A DNA stretch of 64,000 nt from positions 124,001 to 188,000 of the forward strand of contig NZ_PISM01000004.1 of the NCBI RefSeq assembly GCF_002929225.1. Reading direction: 5' to 3'. The notes below the pieces were generated by a model. That model saw only the letters and a program-made list of their open reading frames with translations. It did not search any database and was not told the DNA's origin. This stretch comes from Stutzerimonas kunmingensis. Lineage in GTDB: Bacteria; Pseudomonadota; Gammaproteobacteria; Pseudomonadales; Pseudomonadaceae. The stretch's first letter is position 1, and each line of letters begins with the position of its first letter. A program made the position numbers and the translations under genes. Positions 1 to 8,677 of this stretch are shown here, piece by piece.

Positions 1-364
1 TCGCCACCGGCATGAACAGCGCCAGCGCGCCGACGTTGTTCATGAAGCCCGAGCTGAGCGCGACGATTCCGGTCAGTGCGGCGACCTGCGCCCATGGGCG
101 TTCGCCGACCTGCATCAGCCGCCGTGCTACGGAATCCACCACGCCGGCGTTGAGCAGGCCGCGGCTGAGGACCAGCACCGCGGCCACCGAGATCACGGCG
201 GGATGGCCGATGCCGGAGAACACCTCGTCCGCCGGCACGACGCCGGTCAGTGCGCAGGCGAGCAGCGCGCCGAGGGCGACCAGGTCGTAGCGCCAGCGAT
301 TCCAGACGAACAGCACCAGCGTTGCCGCCAGTACGCCAAAGACGATCAGCTGTTCGCCGGTCAT
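1..364 (-). CDS. SLC13-family permease, N-terminal part (cut by window edge)
   Basis: The minus strand reads from an ATG at 364 and stays open to the window edge, giving about 121 residues of a very hydrophobic protein that starts MTGEQLIVFGVLAATLVLF. The segments GIGHPAVISVAAVLVLSRG and SSGFMNNVGALALFMP fit the N-terminal half of SLC13/ArsB-type permeases, which move anions such as dicarboxylates or sulfate across the inner membrane with Na+ or H+. Many members carry TrkA-C domains in the middle, but that part lies outside the window. The substrate cannot be told. The next gene (594 onwards) is divergent, so both promoters should lie in 365-593. Confidence 0.75.
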   Translation of the reverse strand, partial: MTGEQLIVFGVLAATLVLFVWNRWRYDLVALGALLACALTGVVPADEVFSGIGHPAVISVAAVLVLSRGLLNAGVVDSVARRLMQVGERPWAQVAALTGIVALSSGFMNNVGALALFMPVA

Positions 365-593
365 GAACTTTTCTCCAAGCCGCCAGGAACCCGCAGCGCG
401 TCGGCGCCTTGGTTCGGGGCGGTAATGCCAGTGGAAACCAGGATGAGGTATTGCGCTGCAGGCCACCAGGCTGCAGTGGTAATGCGGCTGTCATAAACAG
501 ACTGCGGTCGCTGCGCAAAGGTGCCGGCAGGTTATGGCAAAAATGTGCGCTGCGGGGCAAGGTGGCGGCACAACAATTCGAAAGGTCCTTGCC

Positions 594-1550
594 ATGCCCG
601 AGTCCGTTGCCCTGCACTGCACTGATGGTTTCACCCTCGCCGCGCAGCTGTGGCGGCCGGCAGGCGCCGAGCGCGGCGCGGTGATCATCAGCTGCGCCAC
701 CGGGGTGCTTTCGCGCTATTACGCACGCTACGCGAGCTTTCTCACTGAGCACGGTTTTACTGCACTGACCTACGACTTTCGCGGCATCGGCGGCTCACGA
801 CCGCAGCGCCTGCGCGGCATGCAGATGCGCTGGCGCGACTGGGGCGAGTATGACTTCGATGCCGCGGTGCGCTATATGCGTGAGCGTGATCCGCACGGGC
901 TGCTGGTTGCAGTGGGGCATAGCGCCGGTGGCTTCATGCCGGGCTTTGCCGAAGCCGCCAGCGGGGTGGACCGCTACCTCAACGTGGCCGGGCAGTACGC
1001 CTACTGGCGCGACTACGCCGCTGATCAGCGCCTGCGTATGTACGCCAAATGGCACCTGTTCATGCCCGCGGTTACCCGGCTGTCTGGCTATTTTCCCGGC
1101 CGGCGCTTCGGCTGGCTGGAGGATCTGCCGGCGGGCGTCGCGCTGGAATGGTCCCGGCGCGGCGCGCGCCTGGAAGACAGCTACCCGCCTGACGAACACG
1201 AACTGCTGTTTAGCCGCTTCGCCGCGATTCGCGCGCCGATCCTCGCGGTCAGCACCAGTGACGACGAGTTCGCCACGCCGGCCGCCATGCGCCGCGGGCT
1301 GGGCTACTTTCGCAACAGTCCGCGCCAGCTGGTGCAGCTCAACCCGCGTGCGCTGGGCTTCGAGCGCATCGGCCATTTCGGCCTGTTCCATGATCGGCAT
1401 CGCAACGGTTTCTGGCGCGAGACGCTGGAGTGGATCGCCGAGGGCCGCAATCCCTGGCTGGCCGATGCGGTCATCGAGGCGGGTGCAGCGCCGAACAGCG
1501 ACGCAGCCATTCCCTTCGGCGCGCCGTCGGGCTATAAGCCTGGCCCATGA
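594..1550 (+). CDS. Alpha/beta hydrolase (serine hydrolase)
   Basis: This 318-residue protein has the alpha/beta-hydrolase pattern: an N-terminal strand region, oxyanion-region ATGVLSRYYARYASFL, and the nucleophile elbow GHSAGG with Ser110. An acid (SDDEF, about residue 222) and a late His (RIGHFGLFHD, about residue 261) can complete the triad. No signal peptide is visible, so it is likely cytoplasmic. The frame is open upstream to 534, but the ATG at 594 is preceded by AAGG at good spacing and gives the usual start just before the first strand. Its last codons overlap the next gene in an ATGA arrangement, which suggests co-translation. The substrate is unknown. Confidence 0.85.
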   Translation: MPESVALHCTDGFTLAAQLWRPAGAERGAVIISCATGVLSRYYARYASFLTEHGFTALTYDFRGIGGSRPQRLRGMQMRWRDWGEYDFDAAVRYMRERDPHGLLVAVGHSAGGFMPGFAEAASGVDRYLNVAGQYAYWRDYAADQRLRMYAKWHLFMPAVTRLSGYFPGRRFGWLEDLPAGVALEWSRRGARLEDSYPPDEHELLFSRFAAIRAPILAVSTSDDEFATPAAMRRGLGYFRNSPRQLVQLNPRALGFERIGHFGLFHDRHRNGFWRETLEWIAEGRNPWLADAVIEAGAAPNSDAAIPFGAPSGYKPGP

Positions 1551-2023
1551 ACAAGACCGCCCTTCAGCAGCAGATCATCGCCACCCTCGAAGCCGACCGC
1601 GAGGTCGCCAGGACCGTGCTCGCCGCGACCCACGAGGCCGCCACCCATGCCGAGAGCAAGGCCGAGAACAAGTACGACACCCGTGGCCTGGAAGCGGCCT
1701 ACCTCGCCGACGGGCAAAGACGACGTCTGCACGAGATCGAGACAGCGCTGGCCGCCTACCGCAACCTGCATCCGACCATCGGCTCGGACGAGTACGTGCG
1801 GGTCGGAGCGCTGCTTTGCCTGGAGCACGATGGCGTCGAACGCTGGTTCTTCCTCGGCCCGGATGCCGCGGGGCTGAAATTGCAGCATGAAGGCCGGGAG
1901 ATTCTGGTGATCTCGCCGCGTTCGCCGCTGGGGCACGGGCTGCTGGGGCGCCGGATCGGTGACGAAGTGGAGCTGCGGGTCAACGGCCAGCCGCAGTGCT
2001 ACGAGGTGCTGGAGATTCACTAG
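1547..2023 (+). CDS. GreA/GreB-family transcription elongation factor-like protein
   Basis: The 158-residue product has an N-terminal helical hairpin (about residues 1-75) and a C-terminal FKBP-like domain that ends with ISPRSPLGHGLLGRRIGDEV, close to the SPLSPLGRALLGKRVGDEV-type motif of GreA/GreB. Gre factors enter the secondary channel of RNA polymerase and stimulate transcript cleavage through acidic residues at the hairpin tip; here E36, E40 and D44 sit near the expected tip. It is a divergent paralogue rather than canonical GreA or GreB. The start overlaps the stop of the upstream hydrolase by four bases, so the two are co-translated, although a functional link is not obvious. Confidence 0.8.
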   Translation: MNKTALQQQIIATLEADREVARTVLAATHEAATHAESKAENKYDTRGLEAAYLADGQRRRLHEIETALAAYRNLHPTIGSDEYVRVGALLCLEHDGVERWFFLGPDAAGLKLQHEGREILVISPRSPLGHGLLGRRIGDEVELRVNGQPQCYEVLEIH

Positions 2024-2051
2024 GGCAGCTGCTTGTTTCGGGCTGGTCTGG

Positions 2052-2097
2052 GGTAGGCGCGATTCGCGGTCAAGAACGCTCCCACGCTGCGCCTACC
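2052..2097. repeat. Inverted repeat between convergent genes (REP-like or terminator)
   Basis: GGTAGGCGC at 2052-2060 is repeated in inverse as GCGCCTACC at 2089-2097, with 28 bases between. It lies in the short gap between the convergent GreAB-like and topoisomerase III genes. The arms resemble the GTAGG..CCTAC type of extragenic palindrome found in pseudomonads. It could serve as a bidirectional terminator, although there is no U-tract on either side. Confidence 0.45.
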
Positions 2098-2131
2098 GAG
2101 TCTGGAAACGTAACCACCCGCTAGCTGTGGC

Positions 2132-4072
2132 TCAGTCTGCGGTTGCCGGCTTGCGTCGGCGAGCCAGTTTGCGTGGTGCGGCGCTGCGTTTCTTCTTCCA
2201 TGGTTTTCCGCCGCGGCCGGTGGCCATCGGCGGGCCGCTGATGGTCATGCGCAGCCCGGCGCAGCGTTCGACCAGCTTGCTCATCCACGCCGACTGTTTG
2301 GCGACGAATTCTTCCAGCGGCATCTCGCCGCTCTGCACCATGTCCAGCGCCTGCTCCCAGATCGCCGTAGTCCCGGGATCGGCGATCGGCCGCGGCACGG
2401 CATCGATCAGGCTGAACGCCGCTGGTGTCGCCGCCAGCGCCTTGCCCTGGCGAACCAGATAGCCGCGGTCGAGCAGGCCCTGGATGATGCCCGCGCGGGT
2501 CGCCTCGGTGCCGATGCCGGTGGTGTCCTTGAGTTTCTGTTTCAGCCGCGGGTCGTCCACCAGCTTGGCGACGTTCTTCATGGCCTTGATCAGGTCGCCT
2601 TCGGTAAAGGGCTTAGGCGGCTGGGTCTGCTGGTCCTTGAGGTTGATCTCGCCCACCGCGTAATCCTGGTCCTGCTGCAATGCCGGCAGGCTTTGCGGTG
2701 CTGGCGCTTCGCGACTCCCGCGTGTCGGTGCCAGTGCTTCGGGCATGGCGCGTTTCCAGCCCGGTTCAACGATGCGCTTGCCCACCGCCCGCAGCGCCTG
2801 GCCGGCGCAGTCGAAGTCAGCCTGGGTGCGGTCGTACTCGTGGTTGGGCAGGAACTGCGCCAGGTAGCGCGCGCGGATCAACTCATACACCGCGCGCGGG
2901 CGCCCGGCCAGGCGTTCCAGACCACGCGTCGCGGCGGTGGGGATGATGCCGTGGTGGGCGCCGACCTTGGCGTCGTTCCAGGCCCGCGAGCGGCGCGACA
3001 GGTCCAGATGCGGCTGCAGCGCCGCGAGCGTCGGGTCGGCTTGAGTCAGCGCAGCGACGATGGCCCGCGCCTCGCCGTGCTGGCTCAGCGGCAGGTAGCC
3101 GCAATCGCTGCGCGGGTAGGTGATCAGCTTGTGGGTTTCGTACAGCGCCTGGGCGATGTCGAGGGTTTCCTGGGCACCGAGCCCGAGCTTCTTCGAGCAG
3201 ACTTCCTGCAGCGTGCCGAGATCGAACGGCAAGGGTGCGGCCTCGCGCTGGCGCTCGGTCTTGAGCTTCAGCAGACGGGCGCTGGCGGCGTTGCGCATGG
3301 CGTCCGCAGCCTGCTGCGCACGAGCCTGATCGAGGCAGCGGCCCTGGTCATCGCAATGGTCGTCAGGCGCCTGCCACTGCGCGGTGAACGCGGTGCCATC
3401 GGCGAGCAGCTGCACGTCGATGGCCCAGAACGGCACCGGTATGAAGTCGGCAATGCTGCGGTCGCGGTCCACTACCAGACGCAGCGTTGGCGTCTGCACC
3501 CGGCCCACCGGCAGCACGCCCTGGTAGCCGGACTGGCGGCCGAGCAGGGTGAACAGCCGGCTCATGTTCATGCCGATCAGCCAGTCGGCACGCGAGCGGC
3601 CGAGGGCGGCATGGTAGAGATTGAAAGTCTCGGCGCCGGGCTTGAGCGCGGCCAGCGCCTTGCGGATCGAGGCATCGTCCAGGGCCGACAGCCACAGCCG
3701 GCGGATCGGCCCGCGATAGCGGCAATGCTCGACCAGCTCGCGGGCGATCATCTCGCCTTCGCGGTCGGCGTCGGTGGCGATCACCAGTTCGCTGCATTCG
3801 CCGAGCAGGCGCTTGACCGCCTTGAACTGGCTGGCGGTCTTCGGCTTGACCAGCATCTTCCAGCGCGCCGGCACGATCGGCAGGTCGGCCAGCACCCAGC
3901 GCTTGTAGCGCGGGTCATAGGCATCCGGCGGGGCGGTTTCCAGCAGATGGCCGATGCACCAGGTCACCGTCACCCCGGCGCCCTGCAGGCAACCGTCGCC
4001 ACGCCGGTTGGCGCCGAGCACCTTGGCGATGTCGCGGGCCTGGGAAGGTTTTTCGCAGAGATAGAGTTGCAT
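2132..4072 (-). CDS. topB: DNA topoisomerase III (type IA)
   Basis: The 646-residue protein is a type IA topoisomerase that cuts one DNA strand through a 5'-phosphotyrosine link and helps decatenate daughter chromosomes. The Toprim domain starts at LYLCEKPSQA (residues 3-12) and carries the acidic metal site DADREGE (101-107). The active-site Tyr is Y319 in LITYPRSD. The tail after about residue 610 is rich in Lys and Arg (GGKPWKKKRSAAPRK), as usual for DNA-binding ends of TopB. The frame runs on upstream to 4117, but the ATG at 4072 gives the conserved MQLYLCEKPSQ start. It is transcribed alone and converges on the GreAB-like gene. Confidence 0.95.
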   Translation of the reverse strand: MQLYLCEKPSQARDIAKVLGANRRGDGCLQGAGVTVTWCIGHLLETAPPDAYDPRYKRWVLADLPIVPARWKMLVKPKTASQFKAVKRLLGECSELVIATDADREGEMIARELVEHCRYRGPIRRLWLSALDDASIRKALAALKPGAETFNLYHAALGRSRADWLIGMNMSRLFTLLGRQSGYQGVLPVGRVQTPTLRLVVDRDRSIADFIPVPFWAIDVQLLADGTAFTAQWQAPDDHCDDQGRCLDQARAQQAADAMRNAASARLLKLKTERQREAAPLPFDLGTLQEVCSKKLGLGAQETLDIAQALYETHKLITYPRSDCGYLPLSQHGEARAIVAALTQADPTLAALQPHLDLSRRSRAWNDAKVGAHHGIIPTAATRGLERLAGRPRAVYELIRARYLAQFLPNHEYDRTQADFDCAGQALRAVGKRIVEPGWKRAMPEALAPTRGSREAPAPQSLPALQQDQDYAVGEINLKDQQTQPPKPFTEGDLIKAMKNVAKLVDDPRLKQKLKDTTGIGTEATRAGIIQGLLDRGYLVRQGKALAATPAAFSLIDAVPRPIADPGTTAIWEQALDMVQSGEMPLEEFVAKQSAWMSKLVERCAGLRMTISGPPMATGRGGKPWKKKRSAAPRKLARRRKPATAD

Positions 4073-4260
4073 GGAGGCTGTGACGGCAGCGGTCGATGGC
4101 GCGAAGCATGTGCACAAACGGCGCTTCAGGCAATCTTTATCTGTATGTGCATACAGTTGTTGTGCGCCGATACCGGTCGTTCTTGAGCATGATCAAGTCT
4201 GGCGGCGGCGAGGAGGCTTAGCCTGTGGCCACTGCAACAACGCCAGAAAAGGCACGCGCA

Positions 4261-4473
4261 ATGGCCAAGAAATTTCCCCTCGAACCTTCCCACCCCGAAC
4301 GTGTGTGCTGGGGCTGCGACCGCTATTGCCCGGCAACTTCGATGGCCTGCGGCAACGGCGCGGGCCGCACCCAGCATCCGGCGGAAATGTTCGGTGAGGA
4401 CTGGTATCTGGACGAATGCTGGGGCATCGACCCGGAGCTGATCGCCAAGACCCGCAAGGAGTCGTCGAGCTGA
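4261..4473 (+). CDS. DUF3079 domain protein, small Cys-rich
   Basis: This 70-residue protein begins MAKKFPLEPSHPERVCWGCD. The CWGCDRYCP stretch and two further Cys residues (at about 30 and 57) look like a small metal or redox site, and the whole matches the DUF3079 family, whose role is unknown. The frame is open upstream to 4225, but AAGG about eight bases before the ATG at 4261 and the family length support the shorter form. It is divergent from topB and convergent with the following symporter gene, so it is probably monocistronic. Confidence 0.75.
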   Translation: MAKKFPLEPSHPERVCWGCDRYCPATSMACGNGAGRTQHPAEMFGEDWYLDECWGIDPELIAKTRKESSS

Positions 4474-4492
4474 TGTTGCGCGGAGTCCTGCG

Positions 4493-5722
4493 CTAGGCGC
4501 GGTCGGCGAAACGCTGCACCACCACACTGCCAATGATGTCGCCCTCGACGTTGACTGCCGTGCGCACCGTGTCCAGCAAGCGGTCGATCGGCAGCAGGAT
4601 CGCCACCGCCTCGGCCGGCAGGCCGACCGCCTGCAACACCATCACCATGGTCACCATGCCGGCGCTGGGAATCCCCGGCGCGCCGGTCGAGGCGATCATC
4701 GCCGTGAAGAACACCACCGCCTGCTGCGCCAGGCTCAACTCGATACCCATCAGGTTGGCGACGAACAGCGCAGCTGCCGCTTCGTAGAGTGCTGTGCCGT
4801 CCATGTTCATGGTCGCGCCCAGCGGCAGCACGAAGCCGGCGATGCCCGGGCGCACCTTGAGGTTGTCCTCCGCGCAACGCAGGGAGATCGGCAATGTCGC
4901 CGCACTGGAGCTGGTGGCAAACGCCGTGATCAGCGCCTCGCGGGTTCCACGGAAAAACCACAGCGGCGATTTGCCGGTCGTGAGGAAGAGAATGCCTGGC
5001 AGCACCACGATGCCGTGAAACAGCGTGGTGGCGAACACCAGCACGATGAAGCCGCCGACGGCGCTGAGCAGCGCCACATCCTGCTCGGCCACCAGCTTGA
5101 TCAGCAGCGCGAGGATGCCCAGCGGCGCCAGGCGCATGATCCAGCTGATGATGCGCATCATCAGCTCGAGAAATTCCTGCAGCACCACGAGGATATTGCG
5201 GTAGCGGTCGCCCCCGGCCACCAGCGCGATGCCGATGAACATGGCGAACACCACGACGGCCAGGATGCTGCCGTTGGCCAGCGCGGCGAAGGGGTTCTGG
5301 AACAGGTTGGCGAAGAAGTGCAGGAAGAACTCCGGCAGCGTCAGCTGACGCGCCTCGAAGTCGTTCATCGCCTCGGCGAACAGATCCAGCGACAGCCCCG
5401 CGCCCGGCTTGAAGATGTTCGCCGCGACCAGCGCCACCAGCATCGCCGCACTGGTTGTGAGGGTGAAGTAGACCAGGGCGCCGCCCCACACCCGGTGCAC
5501 CTGATGGTGCGCCTGCAGATTGGCCACGCCGACCACGATGGAGGTGAAGATCAGCGGGATCAGCACCATCTTCAGCAGGCCGATGAAGATGCTCCCGGCC
5601 AGGGTGCTTGCATAGAGCACGCCCTCGCGTACGGGCGCGTCGGTCGGCAGTGTGCCGGTCAGCCAGCCGATGGCCACGCCCAGGCAGGCCGCGACAAGAA
5701 TCTGCAGGTTGAGACTGGGCAA
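4493..5722 (-). CDS. Dicarboxylate/amino acid:cation symporter (DAACS)
   Basis: The roughly 409-residue membrane protein belongs to the DAACS (GltP/DctA/SstT) family, which imports glutamate, aspartate or C4-dicarboxylates with H+ or Na+. Hallmarks are the Ser-rich hairpin loop SSSAATLPISLRCAEDN and the binding-site motif MNMDGTALYE, followed by the second hairpin region STGAPGIPSAG. The open frame reaches 5806, yet the upstream part is not membrane-like. A TTG at 5722 with GAGGAG eight bases ahead is the best start and gives PSLNLQILVAACLGVAIGW. The exact substrate is not readable. Neighbours are unrelated, so it is likely a single-gene unit. Confidence 0.88.
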   Translation of the reverse strand: MPSLNLQILVAACLGVAIGWLTGTLPTDAPVREGVLYASTLAGSIFIGLLKMVLIPLIFTSIVVGVANLQAHHQVHRVWGGALVYFTLTTSAAMLVALVAANIFKPGAGLSLDLFAEAMNDFEARQLTLPEFFLHFFANLFQNPFAALANGSILAVVVFAMFIGIALVAGGDRYRNILVVLQEFLELMMRIISWIMRLAPLGILALLIKLVAEQDVALLSAVGGFIVLVFATTLFHGIVVLPGILFLTTGKSPLWFFRGTREALITAFATSSSAATLPISLRCAEDNLKVRPGIAGFVLPLGATMNMDGTALYEAAAALFVANLMGIELSLAQQAVVFFTAMIASTGAPGIPSAGMVTMVMVLQAVGLPAEAVAILLPIDRLLDTVRTAVNVEGDIIGSVVVQRFADRA

Positions 5723-5916
5723 AGGGGTGGCTCCTCGGATCGGTAGCGGTGGCGCTAAGCAAAAGAATGAACGCGGCGGCAAAAGTTCGCATCGCGCGGG
5801 GCGCAATCATACAGACGCAACGCAACCGACGTGCCAATGACCTGGCGTCGGCCGGCCGCTGACAAAAGCCACGCAGCTGCGTTTTCATGACCGGGCAGGT
5901 AGAAGAGGCGCGAGTC

Positions 5917-6240
5917 ATGAGCGATCAGGACATCGAACAACGCATCGCCCGCGACATCGCCAGATGGCAGCGCGGCGTGCAGGAAAAAGGCGAACCGCTG
6001 GTGGTGGACGAAGGCTGGCTGCAGACGCCACCGGGCCTGCGCTTGCCGTTCTCGGTGCTGAAGAGCGCCGGGGTGCCGCCCCGGGAAGTGGAATTGCTGG
6101 CGCAGCGTGCCGCGTTGCGCGAACGGCTGGAGGCCTGCAGCGATACGCAGCAGTGCGCGCGGCTGGAGCGCGAGCTGAGCGAGCTGGAGCAGCACATTGC
6201 CTTCCGGCTGGAGGCGTTGCAGCGCCTGGGCCGCGGTTGA
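5917..6240 (+). CDS. DUF1992 / DnaJC28-like domain protein (YhdN-like)
   Basis: This 107-residue soluble protein has the core of the DUF1992 family: an amphipathic N-terminal helix (DIEQRIARDIARWQRGVQEK), the turn KGEPLVVDE, then PPGLRLPFSVLKSAGVPPREVE, which parallels the E. coli YhdN pattern PPELRAGYRLLKNAG. The C-terminal half is predicted coiled coil. The family has no established biochemical function. The ATG at 5917 is chosen over 5887 because AGAGG lies about eight bases upstream. It is followed at 73 bases by the SIMPL gene. Confidence 0.7.
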   Translation: MSDQDIEQRIARDIARWQRGVQEKGEPLVVDEGWLQTPPGLRLPFSVLKSAGVPPREVELLAQRAALRERLEACSDTQQCARLERELSELEQHIAFRLEALQRLGRG

Positions 6241-6312
6241 GCGCTGGTGACTGGTGTTCGCACGGCGCTGGAGTAGCATGCGCATTCGGTCAATTCCTAA
6301 GGGGAGAAGCAC

Positions 6313-7038
6313 GTGGCTACAGCACGAATCGGATTTCTGCCGGCGGCGTTGATCGCCGCGGCAGTGGCCTTCGCCGGCTGGTCGGTGGGGCAGGGCGTGG
6401 AGCGTTTCCGCATGGCCGACCGCACTGTGACGGTCAAGGGCCTGGCGGAGATGGACGTGAAGAGCGACTTTGCGGTTTGGACGCTGGGCTTTCGCCGTGG
6501 TGGCGATCAGTTCGCCGAAGTGCAGAAGGGGCTGAGCGAGGATCGCCAGCTGGTGCTGGATTTCCTCCGCGAGCAGGGCTTCACCGACGCGGAGATCGAA
6601 GTGCGACCGTTGCAGGTCCAGGATCTGCTGGCGCGTGAATGGGCTTCGCGCGATGTGGCGCTGCGCTTCAATGGCCAGGGTCAGGTGCTGGTCAAGTCAG
6701 AGCGCGTCGACGCGGTGGGCAAGGCGGCCAATGCCATCGATCCGCTGATCTTGGCCGGTGTTCAGCTGGATACCGAGATGAACGGCTTCGCCGGGCCGCG
6801 CTATCAGTTGCGTGGCTTCAATGAGCTCAAGCCGCAGTTGCTGGAAGCCGCCACCAGCAATGCCCGTGAGCAGGCGACGCGTTTTGCCGAGGATGCCGGT
6901 GCCACGCTGGGGCGCTTGAAGAATGCCAACCAGGGTGTGATTCGGGTTATCGATGACGATGGCAGTGATATGGACAGTGGGCGGACCGTGGGGAAACGGC
7001 TGCGGGTGGTGAGTACGTTTGAGTACACGTTGGATTGA
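6313..7038 (+). CDS. SIMPL-domain (DUF541) envelope protein
   Basis: The 241-residue protein starts with an N-terminal signal anchor (FLPAALIAAAVAFAGWSVG) followed by a SIMPL domain with the typical opening DRTVTVKGLAEMDVKSD and the late segment QATRFAEDAGATLGRLKNAN. SIMPL/DUF541 proteins are periplasmic or membrane-anchored; some E. coli members (YggE) are tied to oxidative stress, but no activity is settled. The start is a GTG at 6313 preceded by GGGGAGAA at proper spacing. It appears to be transcribed alone or with the DUF1992 gene. Confidence 0.85.
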   Translation: MATARIGFLPAALIAAAVAFAGWSVGQGVERFRMADRTVTVKGLAEMDVKSDFAVWTLGFRRGGDQFAEVQKGLSEDRQLVLDFLREQGFTDAEIEVRPLQVQDLLAREWASRDVALRFNGQGQVLVKSERVDAVGKAANAIDPLILAGVQLDTEMNGFAGPRYQLRGFNELKPQLLEAATSNAREQATRFAEDAGATLGRLKNANQGVIRVIDDDGSDMDSGRTVGKRLRVVSTFEYTLD

Positions 7039-7176
7039 TATTGAGCTGAGTCCCTGAATGACGCGCCAACCGCCTGCCAAGGCGGATCAATCGCACTGCC
7101 CAGGCGCTTTCAAGCCCGGTAGCCAAGACAGTGAGCCGAATAAGCTCGCTAATCGGCTCACAGACGAGCAGCCCTC

Positions 7177-7444
7177 ATGAATGACCCGCTCTGGATCTGG
7201 CAGCAGCCAATCAGAAGTGCGCAATGCCGGCTCGTAGAAATTGGGTCGAGGCCTGCATCGCTGCGGCTGCTCTTGAACCAGTAAGGAAGTCGTCCAGTCT
7301 TCTTCCTGCCAAGCTGTGGCCAAAGTCTCGAAAGCCACCGCCACGCGCCATCTGAGCGATCTTGTCGAGAAGGGCTGCCTTGCCCGACTGCCCGCTGGCG
7401 AGCGCAGCACGCGCTACCAGATACAGCAGCCGGCACACCCTTAA
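7177..7444 (+). pseudogene. Remnant of a Fic-family (DUF4172-type) gene
   Basis: Two ends of one gene type survive without the middle. From the ATG at 7177 the frame reads MNDPLWIWQQP, the usual start of DUF4172-Fic proteins, but drifts and stops at about 7284. In another frame, 7319-7444 encodes AKVSKATATRHLSDLVEKG followed by CLARLPAGERSTRYQI and a stop, which is the winged-helix C-terminus of the same kind of Fic protein. The Fic core with HPFxxGNGR, some 250 codons, is gone. I read this as an internally deleted, dead gene. No insertion sequence or flanking repeat is visible at the junction. Confidence 0.6.
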
Positions 7445-7553
7445 GGCTGACCCCGCAGAGACAAAGGGGCGTACGGAGGTGCGCGACACTGTCGTGCCAT
7501 TACGCCAAGTTTCGCTACTATCCGGTTAATTCAGAATCACCCAGGGATAGGAA

Positions 7554-8324
7554 ATGGACTTCACCCCCATCATCGCGCAGGCCTGGGGCATGTTGGCTTG
7601 GTTCATCCCGGCCGCCCTTCTGATTAGCCTGCTCAAGTCGCCTTGGGCCAAGGGCCATATTGGTGAACTGCTGGTGCGGCTGTTTGCCCATTGGCAGTTG
7701 GACAAGCAGACCTACCGCCGCCTGCACAATGTCACCTTGAACACGCCAGACGGCACCACGCAGATAGACCACGTTTTTCTTTCGCCGTACGGCATTTTCG
7801 TACTGGAAACGAAGAACATGAGTGGCTGGATCTTCGGTAGCGAAAAGCAGGCGCAGTGGACGCAGAAGCTCTACAAACGCACGTTCAAGTTCCAGAACCC
7901 GTTACGCCAGAACTACAAGCACCTCAAGGCCCTGGAAGCCACCCTTGGCGTTAGCCCCGAGCACCTGCACTCGGTCATCACCTTTGTCGGCGGCAGCACC
8001 TTCAAAACCGAAGTGCCTGCCAACGTGACCCAGGGCATCGGCTTTATCCGCTACATCAGGTCATTCCAGCAGCCGGTATTCAGCGAGGCTGAGGTCGTCG
8101 CCATGCTGCATGCCCTGCAAACCGACCGCCGAGCGGCAACCCTCGCCACCCACCGTGAGCATGTGCAAAACCTCAGGCGCCGTAGCGATCCAACCGCAGA
8201 ACGACAATGCCCGAAATGCGGCAGTGCGCTGCTGATCCGCACCGTGAGGTCGGGGGCAAAAGCAGGGCAGCAATTTTGGGGATGCTCAGCGTTTCCCAAG
8301 TGCCGGACGATGCAGAGTCTTTGA
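7554..8324 (+). CDS. NERD nuclease-related protein with C-terminal topoisomerase-type zinc ribbon
   Basis: The 256-residue protein has one N-terminal membrane segment (AWGMLAWFIPAALLISLL), then a NERD domain with the nuclease-like residues spaced as in restriction-endonuclease folds: GHIGELLV, IDHVFLSPYGIFVLETKN (D..ExK). The C-terminus carries CPKCGSALLIRTV and GCSAFPKCR, a four-Cys zinc ribbon like those at the end of type IA topoisomerases. NERD proteins are thought to act in DNA processing, without a settled substrate. GGATAGGAA precedes the ATG. It sits beside a dead Fic gene and a gene-free stretch, which points to an accessory spot. Confidence 0.82.
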   Translation: MDFTPIIAQAWGMLAWFIPAALLISLLKSPWAKGHIGELLVRLFAHWQLDKQTYRRLHNVTLNTPDGTTQIDHVFLSPYGIFVLETKNMSGWIFGSEKQAQWTQKLYKRTFKFQNPLRQNYKHLKALEATLGVSPEHLHSVITFVGGSTFKTEVPANVTQGIGFIRYIRSFQQPVFSEAEVVAMLHALQTDRRAATLATHREHVQNLRRRSDPTAERQCPKCGSALLIRTVRSGAKAGQQFWGCSAFPKCRTMQSL

Positions 8325-8677
8325 AATGCAGAAAGGCTTGAAGCGTAGTTCTGTGCCCAGCTACTCGTTTTTAAGATGCCCAGCTGTCGCTGACGGTCTC
8401 GGCATCAGAGCCAGGGCTTGCTGGTTGTTTGGTTGTTTTTGCACGAACCAACAGGCGATACCGACCGCCCCTTGCGCGGCGACCCTCGGAGCAACGATGG
8501 AATGAGGGAAGTCTCGCGTAGCGAGACCCGGATGGCAGGGGCAAGACTTTTTGGTTGCTTTTGGCGGGGCCGGCCATCCGGGCGGCTGCCAAAAGGAACT
8601 CGCCCAGCAGGGCGAAACCAAGCTCTCAAGAAACTCACCAACCGGCCTGGTTCCGCATAGTCAACTCGCCCGACAAA
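8325..8677. other. Gene-free stretch between convergent genes, with a small palindrome
   Basis: About 350 bases between the NERD gene and the ABC permease hold no credible gene. Short frames here have no ribosome-binding site and Arg/Gly-rich translations. A perfect hairpin, GTCTCGC-GTA-GCGAGAC, lies at 8511-8527. The text around it (translating as MREVSRSETRMAGARLFG) resembles a sequence I associate with intergenic regions of several pseudomonads, so a dispersed repeat is possible; this is recall only. Confidence 0.4.

Noticed and set aside
2693..4186. 497-codon frame on the plus strand opposite topB
   Set aside because: It lies fully inside the conserved topoisomerase III gene on the other strand, has a low-complexity Arg/Gly/His-rich translation and no recognised family.
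8418..8660. 80-codon frame after the NERD gene
   Set aside because: No ribosome-binding site, Arg/Gly-rich translation, and it contains a hairpin; more likely repeat DNA.
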